In this document: positions 26,926 through 34,108 of the stretch, piece after piece | Numbering within the stretch: position 1 is the stretch's first letter | How the letters are laid out: every line of letters starts with the position of its first letter | DNA from: Acidobacteriota bacterium | Lineage (GTDB): Bacteria; Acidobacteriota; Aminicenantia; Aminicenantales; Saccharicenantaceae | Reading direction: 5' to 3' | Length of the DNA: 64,000 bases | NCBI GenBank assembly: GCA_022711665.1 | Contig: JAKLEN010000005.1 | Location: forward strand, 64,261 to 128,260 | Translations under genes and position numbers: made by a program | Notes under the pieces: model-generated | The model's database searches: none | Told to the model about the DNA's origin: nothing | What the model saw: the letters and a program-made list of their open reading frames with translations, nothing else

Positions 26926-26964
26926 TTTGAAGTCCGGAAGGATCACAGGATCCTTCACCCTCCC
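26926..26964 (-). pseudogene. Displaced 5' half of tRNA-Sec (copy 2)
   Basis: On the minus strand it runs from the acceptor 5' strand through the D arm to the last base of the anticodon loop. With the adjoining base, 39 of 40 positions match 24423-24462 of the intact gene (CAGG for CCGG in the D loop). The 3' half is missing; the sequence beyond the loop is unrelated to the tRNA. It keeps a full promoter. Confidence 0.85.
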
Positions 26965-26976
26965 GAGGGCGGAGTG

Positions 26977-27005
26977 ATGGTAATCCTCCCGGAAAAACGT
27001 GTCAA
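26977..27005 (-). promoter_or_regulatory. Promoter in front of tRNA-Sec half copy 2
   Basis: Minus strand TTGACA (27005-27000), 17-bp spacer, TACCAT (26982-26977): hexamers and spacing identical to the intact tRNA-Sec promoter, with a different spacer. It would transcribe the half tRNA and then the leader of the 26639 gene. Confidence 0.7.
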
Positions 27006-27082
27006 GGAATGAACCACCGGGCCACGGCGACGGCAAAACCCGGTGGATTCATGTCCTCGGCGAGGCGGCCTTACTGACGGCT

Positions 27083-28465
27083 CTACTTCCGGATCTTTTC
27101 CAGTGCCCTCTTGGCGGACTCCAGGCCGGGCTCTAAAGCAAGCGCCCGGCGATAGCTGTCGATCGCAAGTTGAATGTCGCCGTTGGCTAAATAGGCCTCC
27201 CCCAGGCTATCGTAGACATTGGCTGATCCCGGATAGGCCTGCGCATTGCACTTGAAAACGGCGATGGCCATGGCGCGGGATTCTTGGCGGAGCAGCTCAT
27301 AACCCTTCTGGTTTATCGAGGACTGATCCATGACTTTTCTCTCGATCGCCCGCTTCAAGATCGAGAGGACCAGCGTCTCAGCTTCCTCGGTCTTCTTTTG
27401 CAGGAATAGCATTTCTGCCTGCTTTAGACTGCTCGAGCATTCGTTATAGGCTGCGAGCAGGTTCTCCATCATTTTAGCGCGGCGATCCTCCGCGGCCGGC
27501 TCAGCGACAGCGACGGCGGCCTCGAGCGCCTTGTCCGCTCCGGTTTCGATGTCCGGTTTCACGCCAACGCCTTCCCAATTTGTGCCCGTCGTCGGATTGA
27601 TGGCCCGTCCGTAGGGTATGGAGATCCTCAAGTCCTTATAGACGACCCAACTCGAGGCCGGGTTGGCCCCGCCGGCGGATTTCTCGCCGATCACGACCGC
27701 CCGCTTGAGGGCCTGGAGGTCGTAGGCAAATTCCTCAGCCCCGGAAAACGTCTGGCCGCTGACGAGGACATACAGAGGTAAGTCGACGAGTTTCTTTCCC
27801 GGCACGCTCTCTTTCGTCCAAAACTCGTCGGTGCGGTCCCGGTCCTTCCAATAGATGCTGTTGATGTGCGTGGGCTTCTCAAAAAAATAGCTTAGAACAG
27901 AGGCCATGTAGGCGGGATCGCCACCGCGATTCTCCCGGAGGTCGATGATCAGCGCGTCCGTATTCTCCAGGAACTTCAAGGCTGCCGATACGACCTCCAT
28001 GGCCTCTCGGGAGTACATCACCGACCGGATGCGCAGGTAACCGACATTGCCGCCGAGGATCTCGACCTTGTCCAAGCCGAAATTGCGCCTCTTGCTTTCA
28101 AATTGGCCCGCGAACCTGTCCAGGTCCCGCTCCTCCTTGCTCCGCTCGTCGGGGTTGGCGCCTTTGAACATCGCCAGGTGCTTATCGTGACAGACCGACC
28201 TCAGTTCCCGGGTCATAGCCTCCAGGAACTCGTCGGAATCGGTCATTCGATCGAACGTTCCCGCTTCGAGCTTGGCCCGAATGTGCCGCTCCATCCTGGT
28301 CGCGACCTCCGGCAGGACATAAAAGCGGTTGAGGAGCTGACAGACCTTGTCGACCGCCTGGGCGATTTCAGCCCGCGTCAGAGTCGTTGCCCTGTCCTGG
28401 GCCGGCCCGGGCAGAATGAGAAACAAAACGAATACCGCACAGTTGAAGGCCACTTTCTTTTTCAT
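27083..28465 (-). CDS. S41-family (tail-specific/IRBP-like) peptidase with C-terminal TPR
   Basis: 460 aa with an N-terminal signal peptide (FNCAVFVLFLILPGPA). The N-terminal helical region ends in CHDKHLAMF, the equivalent of the GD-x-HT segment. The catalytic core has ALIIDLRENRGGDPAYM, the serine in LVSGQTFSGAEEFAYDL and the lysine in VIGEKSAGGAN. After ~330 residues a helical region with TPR features follows (NVYDSLGEAYLANGDIQLAIDSYRRALAL). There is no PDZ domain, so it belongs to the retinol-binding-protein-like type. It is probably periplasmic. It is the only gene of putative cassette B. Confidence 0.85.
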   Translation of the reverse strand: MKKKVAFNCAVFVLFLILPGPAQDRATTLTRAEIAQAVDKVCQLLNRFYVLPEVATRMERHIRAKLEAGTFDRMTDSDEFLEAMTRELRSVCHDKHLAMFKGANPDERSKEERDLDRFAGQFESKRRNFGLDKVEILGGNVGYLRIRSVMYSREAMEVVSAALKFLENTDALIIDLRENRGGDPAYMASVLSYFFEKPTHINSIYWKDRDRTDEFWTKESVPGKKLVDLPLYVLVSGQTFSGAEEFAYDLQALKRAVVIGEKSAGGANPASSWVVYKDLRISIPYGRAINPTTGTNWEGVGVKPDIETGADKALEAAVAVAEPAAEDRRAKMMENLLAAYNECSSSLKQAEMLFLQKKTEEAETLVLSILKRAIERKVMDQSSINQKGYELLRQESRAMAIAVFKCNAQAYPGSANVYDSLGEAYLANGDIQLAIDSYRRALALEPGLESAKRALEKIRK

Positions 28466-28564
28466 AACAGACTCCTATGCCCGATATAATAGATACTGGC
28501 TAGGCCGAGGTTATGTTTACGGGAAAACAAGAACGTCGGAATATTGCCGGTGGACAAGAGCCAG

Positions 28565-28675
28565 CACCAATTGAGAACATGTGCAGAGATTGTGCAAACT
28601 TCTGCTCAACATAGCTCAGTCTAGCCTAAACGTGATCAAATCGTCAAGATCGATAAACGCAAGAAAAATAAGTTA
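28565..28675. repeat. Right-end arm of cassette B (matches 26768-26873)
   Basis: Second copy of the arm sequence, with ATGTGCAGAGATTGTGCAA, CTCAGTC and ATCGTCAAGATCGATAAACG. It sits at the same place relative to the tRNA half as the copy in cassette A. Confidence 0.6.
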
Positions 28676-28728
28676 GTTGCGGTTTTACGGGGGAGAAACC
28701 GCGGACGCCGATTTCCCTCAATTTCGCT

Positions 28729-28767
28729 TTTGAAGTCCGGAAGGATCACCGGATCCTTCACCCTCCC
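28729..28767 (-). pseudogene. Displaced 5' half of tRNA-Sec (copy 3)
   Basis: The block 28729-28768 is identical to 24423-24462 of the intact tRNA-Sec at all 40 positions, again ending exactly at the anticodon loop. Perfect conservation points to recent displacement or continuing selection. The outermost copy, it is probably the original chromosomal 5' half. Confidence 0.87.
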
Positions 28768-28784
28768 GGGGGCGCAATAACGGC

Positions 28785-28813
28785 ATTCTAGCTTCTCCCG
28801 GGTGAGCCCGCAA
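28785..28813 (-). promoter_or_regulatory. Promoter in front of tRNA-Sec half copy 3
   Basis: Minus strand TTGCGG (28813-28808), 17-bp spacer, TAGAAT (28790-28785), at the same distance from the half tRNA as the other two. The hexamers differ from copies 1 and 2. Confidence 0.6.
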
Positions 28814-28854
28814 CCTTTTCGTTATGAACCCAGTCTTGATAGTGGGGGGACACA

Positions 28855-30816
28855 ATGAAAAGAACGCCGCTGGACGCCGGGAAGCTGATCCTGGCCGGCT
28901 TGGTCATGGTCTCGACCCTGGGCGCCATGCCGGGGTGCAAGCCTGGACAACCCCCGTTGATCCCCCGGGCCATCATCCTGGAGGAATCCGAGCGCGGCAA
29001 CCCGGTGCTTTCGCCGAGCGGAAGGGAGATCGCTTACATCGCCCCGGAAAACGGAGTGGGCAACATTTGGCTGGCGACCGTAGGCAAGAACGGCGACAGG
29101 ATCGTGACCCATAATGCCAAGGACGGCATCGACTATTGCTTCTGGCAAGCGGACGGGGAGCATGTGCTTTATTACCAGGATCAGAGCGGGGACGAAAACA
29201 AGCATCTGTTCCAGACGAACATCCGAACGGGGATAACCAAAGACTTGACCCCTTTTCCCGGGGCTCGTGCGACGGACCTCATCGACGATCCCCGCTGCCC
29301 GGATACGCTCCTCATCCATATCAACGCCCGGGACGAGAGTCTCTTCGATCTTTACCGACTCGACCTGAAGACCGGATCCCTGAAGCTCGATGCGGAAAAT
29401 CCCGGAGATGTGGCCCGGTTCTATGCCGACCACCAGCTGCGCGTCAGGGCCGCCTATGTGACCAAACCGGATAACTCCGCAGAGATCCGCGTGCGGGACG
29501 GCCTCGAGGACCCTTGGAGAAGCCTCATCGCCTGGGGGCCGGACGAGATGAATTCCGACTCGACAGGGATCGCAGGATTCAATGCCGAGGATACCAAGAT
29601 CTGGATCATCACCAGTCTCGGGGCTAACGCCGAGCGCCTGCTGGAGGTCGACCTTCGGACGGGCGAAAGGAAGGTCCTGAGCGAAGATCCCCAGTTCGAT
29701 ATAGCGAGACTGCTGGTCAATCCGCTGAATTCCTCACTGGAAGCGGTCGCTTATGAAAAGGAACGGCTGACCTGGATCTTCCTTGACCCCTCGGTGCGGG
29801 AGGATTTCGAGGCCCTGAGGAAGCTCCGGGACGGAGAGATCTCAATCCGCGGCCGAGACCGGACCGACAGGATCTGGCTGGTCCGGTTCGAGGCGCCCGA
29901 CAGCCCGACGACCTACTACCACTTCGATCGTTCCGCCAAAAAAGCGGTATTTCTATTTTCCGAGGATCCGAAGCTGGAGAAACTCCGGCTCGCGAAAAAA
30001 GAGCCCATCCAGTTCAGAGCTCGAGATGGCCTGACCATCTACGGCTACCTCTCGCTGCCGGTGGGCATTCGGGCCCGGAACCTTCCGCTCATCGTCCAGG
30101 TCCATGGCGGCCCCTGGGCCCGCGACAGCTGGCGCCTCGACTTTCCCGTCCAGTGCCTGGCCAACCGCGGCTATGCCGTGTTGCAGGTGAACTATCGCGC
30201 CTCGACGGGCTACGGAAAGGCCTATCAGAACGCCGGCAATCTGGAGTGGGGAGGCAAGGTCATCCAGGATCTCGTGGACGGAAAGAACTGGGTCGTCTCC
30301 CGAGGCATCGCCGACCCCAAACGGGCGGCTATCATGGGCGGGAGCTTCGGCGGCTATGCGGCGCTCGCCGCCCTGGCTTTTCATCCTCGGGAATTCGCCT
30401 GCGGTATCGCCATCAACGCCATCAGCGACGCCAATCTCTTCATGGCGTCAATGCCCCCGTATTGGACGACAACCAAGGCCAGGTTCGAGACACGCATGGG
30501 CAAAGATCCCGAGTTCTTGAAGGCCATCAGCCCAGTTCATAAATCATCCCAGGTTGTGCGCCCGCTCTTGATCATGCACAACGCCAACGACGTGCGGGTC
30601 AAGCTGGAACATGCCGAGCGGATGGTCAAGGCCCTGAGAGAAAACGGAAAGGACGTCACCTACCTGGTCTTCCCTGGCGCCGGGCATGTGGGCGGAGGAG
30701 CATACGCGGATTTCCTGAAGCGTTGGGCGGCCATTGAGGCCTTTTTGGGCAAACACCTTGGCGGACGTGTTGAGCCTCCCGGCGAAGCCGAAAGGTGGGA
30801 CCGGCTTCTAAGGTAA
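28855..30816 (+). CDS. S9-family prolyl oligopeptidase-like peptidase, probable lipoprotein
   Basis: 653 aa. An N-terminal signal ends in GAMPGC (possible lipidation). Beta-propeller-like repeats follow (NPVLSPSGREIAYIAPENGVGNIWLATV). The C-terminal alpha/beta-hydrolase domain has HGGPWARDSWRL, nucleophile in GGSFGGYAALAAL, acid in HNANDVRV and histidine in GAGHVGG, a complete S9C-type triad. It would cleave oligopeptides in the periplasm. ATG 28855 follows a run of Gs and starts the signal peptide. It begins just outside the tRNA-Sec array, so it is probably the ancestral neighbour of the tRNA gene. Confidence 0.9.
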   Translation: MKRTPLDAGKLILAGLVMVSTLGAMPGCKPGQPPLIPRAIILEESERGNPVLSPSGREIAYIAPENGVGNIWLATVGKNGDRIVTHNAKDGIDYCFWQADGEHVLYYQDQSGDENKHLFQTNIRTGITKDLTPFPGARATDLIDDPRCPDTLLIHINARDESLFDLYRLDLKTGSLKLDAENPGDVARFYADHQLRVRAAYVTKPDNSAEIRVRDGLEDPWRSLIAWGPDEMNSDSTGIAGFNAEDTKIWIITSLGANAERLLEVDLRTGERKVLSEDPQFDIARLLVNPLNSSLEAVAYEKERLTWIFLDPSVREDFEALRKLRDGEISIRGRDRTDRIWLVRFEAPDSPTTYYHFDRSAKKAVFLFSEDPKLEKLRLAKKEPIQFRARDGLTIYGYLSLPVGIRARNLPLIVQVHGGPWARDSWRLDFPVQCLANRGYAVLQVNYRASTGYGKAYQNAGNLEWGGKVIQDLVDGKNWVVSRGIADPKRAAIMGGSFGGYAALAALAFHPREFACGIAINAISDANLFMASMPPYWTTTKARFETRMGKDPEFLKAISPVHKSSQVVRPLLIMHNANDVRVKLEHAERMVKALRENGKDVTYLVFPGAGHVGGGAYADFLKRWAAIEAFLGKHLGGRVEPPGEAERWDRLLR

Positions 30817-30993
30817 CCGCTGCGGCGGGGAGGTCCACTGCGGGGCCAACGCCGCGCGCCGCCCGGCGGGCGATCGCCGGCGATAGGGGGGACCGGCACG
30901 TCCGATCGGCGCGAAGATCGCCGTGTCGCCTTTTCTGGAAGAACGATAAACGTTCGAAGCGGGCGAGGCGAAATAACGAGGAGAGGAGTCGAA

Positions 30994-31917
30994 ATGGCCA
31001 AACGAGGCGGCTTTTTCGTCGTTGTCCTCCTGGCGGCCTTGGGAGCGGGGTTGGCCCAGCCTCCCCAGCCCCCGGCCGGAAGCCCGGGCGAGCGCCTGCG
31101 GAACGAGGGGGACATCCCCGGTGCGATCGCCGAGTACCAGAAGGCCTACGCCCAAAACCCCGGCGATCCGAAGAACGTCTACAACCTGGCCTGCGCACTG
31201 TCGATCGGCCGGCGGCTCGACGAGTGCTTCGAGTTCCTGGCCAAAGCCGTGGCGCTGGAGTCGTCGCTCGCGCCCTTGATCGAGCCGGACCTCGTCACGG
31301 CCCGGCTGGACAAGCGTTGGACCGCTTTCGAGGGCGGCCTCATGGCGAAGCTCGAAGCCGGAGCCCAGCTCTCCGTTAAGGATGTGGAGTATGCCAAGGC
31401 CCTGTGGAAGCTGCGGGCTTGGGACCAGGCCTTCTTCCTCGAGGTCGGCATCGCCGGCCGGAAGATCGGCATGAGATCCTCCGTCGTGGAGGCCTTATGG
31501 GCCTTCAAGTTCATGGTCCAGGAGAGAAACCAGGCCGAGCTCGCCGCCCTGGTGGCCCGCAAGGGATGGCCCCGGGTGCGCGAGGTCGGGTCTGAAGCGG
31601 CCATGGGGGCCTACCTCGTCGCTATGCATTCCCGCGACGGGGCCCAGAAAAAATATCTGGCCGACATCAAGAGAGCCTGCCAGGCCGGGGAACTTCCCTG
31701 GGTCCGATACGCTAATATCTACGACCGGGCCTTGTTCAACGAAAACAAGCCGCAGCGATACGGCACGCACACGAAGTACAACGAGCTGACCAAGAAAGAG
31801 GAGCTCTACCCCCTCGAGGACGAATCGAAGGTGGACGAGTGGCGGAAAGAGATCGGGCTGGAGCCGCTCGAGGAGTACTTAAGGCAGTTCAATATCGTCT
31901 TCAAGCCCGGAAAATAG
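30994..31917 (+). CDS. Secreted TPR-like protein of unknown function
   Basis: 307 aa behind GAGGAGAGGAG. A signal peptide (GFFVVVLLAALGAGLAQP) is followed by a TPR-like stretch (GDIPGAIAEYQKAYAQNPGDPKNVYNLACALSIG). A longer helical domain comes next (YAKALWKLRAWDQAFFLEVG, ELAALVARKGWPRVREVG). The C-terminal part is not recognised. It is probably periplasmic. It stands 177 bp downstream of the S9 peptidase gene. Confidence 0.7.
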   Translation: MAKRGGFFVVVLLAALGAGLAQPPQPPAGSPGERLRNEGDIPGAIAEYQKAYAQNPGDPKNVYNLACALSIGRRLDECFEFLAKAVALESSLAPLIEPDLVTARLDKRWTAFEGGLMAKLEAGAQLSVKDVEYAKALWKLRAWDQAFFLEVGIAGRKIGMRSSVVEALWAFKFMVQERNQAELAALVARKGWPRVREVGSEAAMGAYLVAMHSRDGAQKKYLADIKRACQAGELPWVRYANIYDRALFNENKPQRYGTHTKYNELTKKEELYPLEDESKVDEWRKEIGLEPLEEYLRQFNIVFKPGK

Positions 31918-31925
31918 GTCGGCTC

Positions 31926-32288
31926 TCAGATCTCCTCGAATTGCGTTAGGGTCCTCTCGCTCATGACGTCGCCCGTGTGCTTGATCTTCGAGGACTCGAA
32001 GACCAGGAGCCACGTCTCTTCCTGGGCCGAGGGCTTGTGGGCGACCCCCCGCGGCACCACCGCCATCTCGCCGGGCCCCAGGCTGACCGCGCCGTCGTCC
32101 AGCTCGAGATCGAACCGGCCTTTGAGGACGTAAAAGAACTCGTCCTCGTCCTTGTGGTCGTGCCGGACAAGCTCGCCCTGGACCTTGACGATCTTGACAT
32201 CGTAGTCGTCCACGCGGCCGACGATCTTCGGGCTCCAGAGGTCGGTGAAAAGGGCGAACTTATCCTCGAGCCGAATAACCTTGATCAT
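31926..32288 (-). CDS. Small cupin-domain protein
   Basis: 120 aa, a single cupin_2 barrel: VRHDHKDEDEFFYVLKGRFDLELDDG (metal-binding H-x-H...E motif) and GPGEMAVVPRGVAHKP. Such one-domain cupins bind a metal and a small ligand or act as simple sugar or acid isomerases; nothing here fixes the substrate. ATG 32288 is followed upstream by a promoter at 32309-32338. It converges on the TPR protein gene with 8 bp between stops. Confidence 0.85.
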   Translation of the reverse strand: MIKVIRLEDKFALFTDLWSPKIVGRVDDYDVKIVKVQGELVRHDHKDEDEFFYVLKGRFDLELDDGAVSLGPGEMAVVPRGVAHKPSAQEETWLLVFESSKIKHTGDVMSERTLTQFEEI

Positions 32289-32308
32289 GGGTCGCCTCCG
32301 CAGGCCGC

Positions 32309-32338
32309 ATCTTATCCACTCCGCGCTCCGGCTGTCAA
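32309..32338 (-). promoter_or_regulatory. Cupin gene promoter, part of a repeated block
   Basis: Minus strand TTGACA (32338-32333), 18-bp spacer, TAAGAT (32314-32309), 20 bp before the ATG. It shares 30 of 35 positions with 25855-25889. Confidence 0.65.
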
Positions 32339-32419
32339 TCGACCCTTGATGTGGCCGGCGCCGCGATGATACAGTGGCACTGCCGGCCGCGCCGGCGCGC
32401 GGCCGCGGCGAGGTGAGTC

Positions 32420-33208
32420 ATGGACGTGAAAGGTCCCGGATACGTGACCGTCCCGTTCCCGCGGGTCCGGCAGCCGATCGTTGACGCCCTGCGTTGGTCG
32501 CGACGATCGACCAGCGTCATGCACGCCCTGGTCGAGTTCGACGTCACGGCGGCCAGGGCCGGCGTCCGCGAGTTTCGCAGGAAGACCGGCGAGCCGCTCT
32601 CGTTCACGGCCTTCCTGGCCTTTTGCCTGGCCCGGGCGGTCGATGAAGACCGGACGGTCCAGGCCTACCGGCGGCGCGGCCGCCTGGTCATCTTCGACGA
32701 CGTCGATCTTTCGATCCTGGTCGAACGGGACGTCGCCGAGCAGGGGAAAGCCCCGATCTATCCCCACGTCGTCAAGGCGGCCAACCGGAAGTCCCCGCGC
32801 GAGATACAGGCCGAGATCGGCACGGCCAGGGACGAGGAAACGGCCCGGATGGCCCGGCAGACGACCCGCTATTGGCATCTGCCCCGGTTCGTGCGGTCTT
32901 CGCTCTGGCGGCTGTGGCTGGGGTCCCCATATTGGCGCAAGAAACTGACAGGGACGGTCGTGCTTTCGGCCGTGGGCATGTTCGGCCAGGGCTCGGGCTG
33001 GGGTATCCCGGTCTCGTCCTACACCTTGAGCGTCGTCGTCGGGGGTCTGGCGAACAAGCCGGCCGCCGTCGACGGCCAGGTCGCAGTCCGGCAGTTCCTG
33101 AGCGTCACGGTCAGCTTCGACCACGCCATCGTCGACGGGGCGCCTGCCGCCCGCTTTATCCAGAGGTTCAGGGAGTTCGTCGAAAGCGGCGCTGGTCTCG
33201 CCGTCTAG
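32420..33208 (+). CDS. Stand-alone 2-oxoacid dehydrogenase E2-type acyltransferase domain
   Basis: 262 aa, only the catalytic domain of the E2/chloramphenicol acetyltransferase fold (PF00198). The active-site motif HxxxDG is at His235 (FDHAIVDGAPAARFIQ), with SFTAFLAFCLARAV-like and VDLSILVERD segments earlier. Lipoyl and E1/E3-binding domains are absent, and no dehydrogenase genes lie nearby. It might acylate a free CoA-linked or small-molecule substrate. GAGGTGA precedes the ATG. It is divergent from the cupin gene. Confidence 0.82.
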   Translation: MDVKGPGYVTVPFPRVRQPIVDALRWSRRSTSVMHALVEFDVTAARAGVREFRRKTGEPLSFTAFLAFCLARAVDEDRTVQAYRRRGRLVIFDDVDLSILVERDVAEQGKAPIYPHVVKAANRKSPREIQAEIGTARDEETARMARQTTRYWHLPRFVRSSLWRLWLGSPYWRKKLTGTVVLSAVGMFGQGSGWGIPVSSYTLSVVVGGLANKPAAVDGQVAVRQFLSVTVSFDHAIVDGAPAARFIQRFREFVESGAGLAV

Positions 33209-33298
33209 GAGAAGACCGGCGGCGCCTTGACATCATCGTCGCCGGTCCTTATAAAGAGAATGAAGCCGAGGTCCGGGGGATCGGTTGGGAGAATCAAA

Positions 33299-34063
33299 AT
33301 GAAAAGTATATGCGCCCTGGCCCTGGTCGTCTGCATCGTCGCGGCGGCCGCCTGCGCCGGCCGTCCGGCCCCGTCAGCGCCGGCCGGCGCGGCGGGAAAA
33401 CCTGCCTTCGAGCGGGCCCTTGACCAGGGCCTGCTGTTCCTGGCCCGGGGCGAATATGGGAAAGCCGCGGCCTCGTTCCGGACAGCCGCGGAAGCCAGGC
33501 CCGATTCGGCCAAGGCCCGCAATTTCCTGGGACTCTGCTATTTCCACGACAAGGATTATGCCCTGGCCAGGGAGCAGTTCGAAAAGGCGATCGCCGCGGA
33601 CGCTTCGTTCGCCACGGCCTACAACAACCTGGCCGGGGTCTGCTCCATCAAGAACGAGTTCGCCCGGGCCGAGGAGCTGTACAAAAAGGCCCTGGCGCTC
33701 TCGCCGGACATGGTTTCCGCCAACTACAACCTGGGAGTCCTGCTCTGCAACCTGGGCCGGGCCAAGGAGGGATTCGGGTTTATCTCCCGCGGCATCGCCC
33801 TCGATCCCGACTACCTGGAGAAGAACGCGGAGATGACCGCGGCGTTCAACGCCCGGTCCTTCGACATGAAGGAAGCCTATTTCGCCTATGCCAGGGCTTA
33901 TGCGGCCGCCGGCGACGTCGGCAAGGCCGTGGCTTTCCTGGGCAAGGCCCGGGACGCCGGGTTCAAGGATTGGACCAGGATCCTCCGCGACGCGGAGTTC
34001 GGGAAGGTCCTCAGCGACCCGAGGATCGCGAGCTTCCTCAAAGAGCCGGCCGCGTCGAATTGA
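33299..34063 (+). CDS. TPR-repeat lipoprotein
   Basis: 254 aa from ATG 33299, behind GGGAGAATC; the frame is open further upstream without a site. A lipoprotein signal ends VAAAAC. Then at least four TPR units follow (FLARGEYGKAAASFRTAAEARPDSAKARNFLGLCYF is the first, cut here for length, then YNNLAGVCSIKNEFARAEEL and NYNLGVLLCNLGRAKEGF), ending in a C-terminal TPR-end region with DWTRILRDAEFGKVLSDPR. It is probably an envelope scaffold. It is followed after 45 bp by a phosphatase gene. Confidence 0.82.
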   Translation: MKSICALALVVCIVAAAACAGRPAPSAPAGAAGKPAFERALDQGLLFLARGEYGKAAASFRTAAEARPDSAKARNFLGLCYFHDKDYALAREQFEKAIAADASFATAYNNLAGVCSIKNEFARAEELYKKALALSPDMVSANYNLGVLLCNLGRAKEGFGFISRGIALDPDYLEKNAEMTAAFNARSFDMKEAYFAYARAYAAAGDVGKAVAFLGKARDAGFKDWTRILRDAEFGKVLSDPRIASFLKEPAASN

Positions 34064-34108
34064 CGACGGCCGGGCCGGCGCCTATCATAGCCGGGAGGGG
34101 TCGCAGAC

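Larger units (their letters stand above)
26926..28728. mobile_element. Putative integrative cassette B in tRNA-Sec (about 1.8 kb)
   Basis: Bounded by the 40-bp tRNA core at 26926 and its exact copy at 28729-28768. It contains one gene (S41 peptidase, minus strand) and has the same right-end arm as cassette A. Its left end carries the same promoter hexamers as the intact tRNA gene, whereas the promoter beyond its right end differs, as expected if that one is the original chromosomal promoter. No recombinase gene is present. Confidence 0.55.

Noticed and set aside
24367-28813. Three functional tRNA-Sec genes
   Set aside because: Only the left copy has a 3' half with variable arm, T arm and acceptor 3' strand; the others stop at the anticodon loop.
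24367-28813. Simple tandem duplication as the cause of the tRNA halves
   Set aside because: Not excluded, but the arm sequence left of copies 2 and 3 is missing beside the intact gene, and the break falls exactly at the anticodon loop in both, which fits site-specific integration better.
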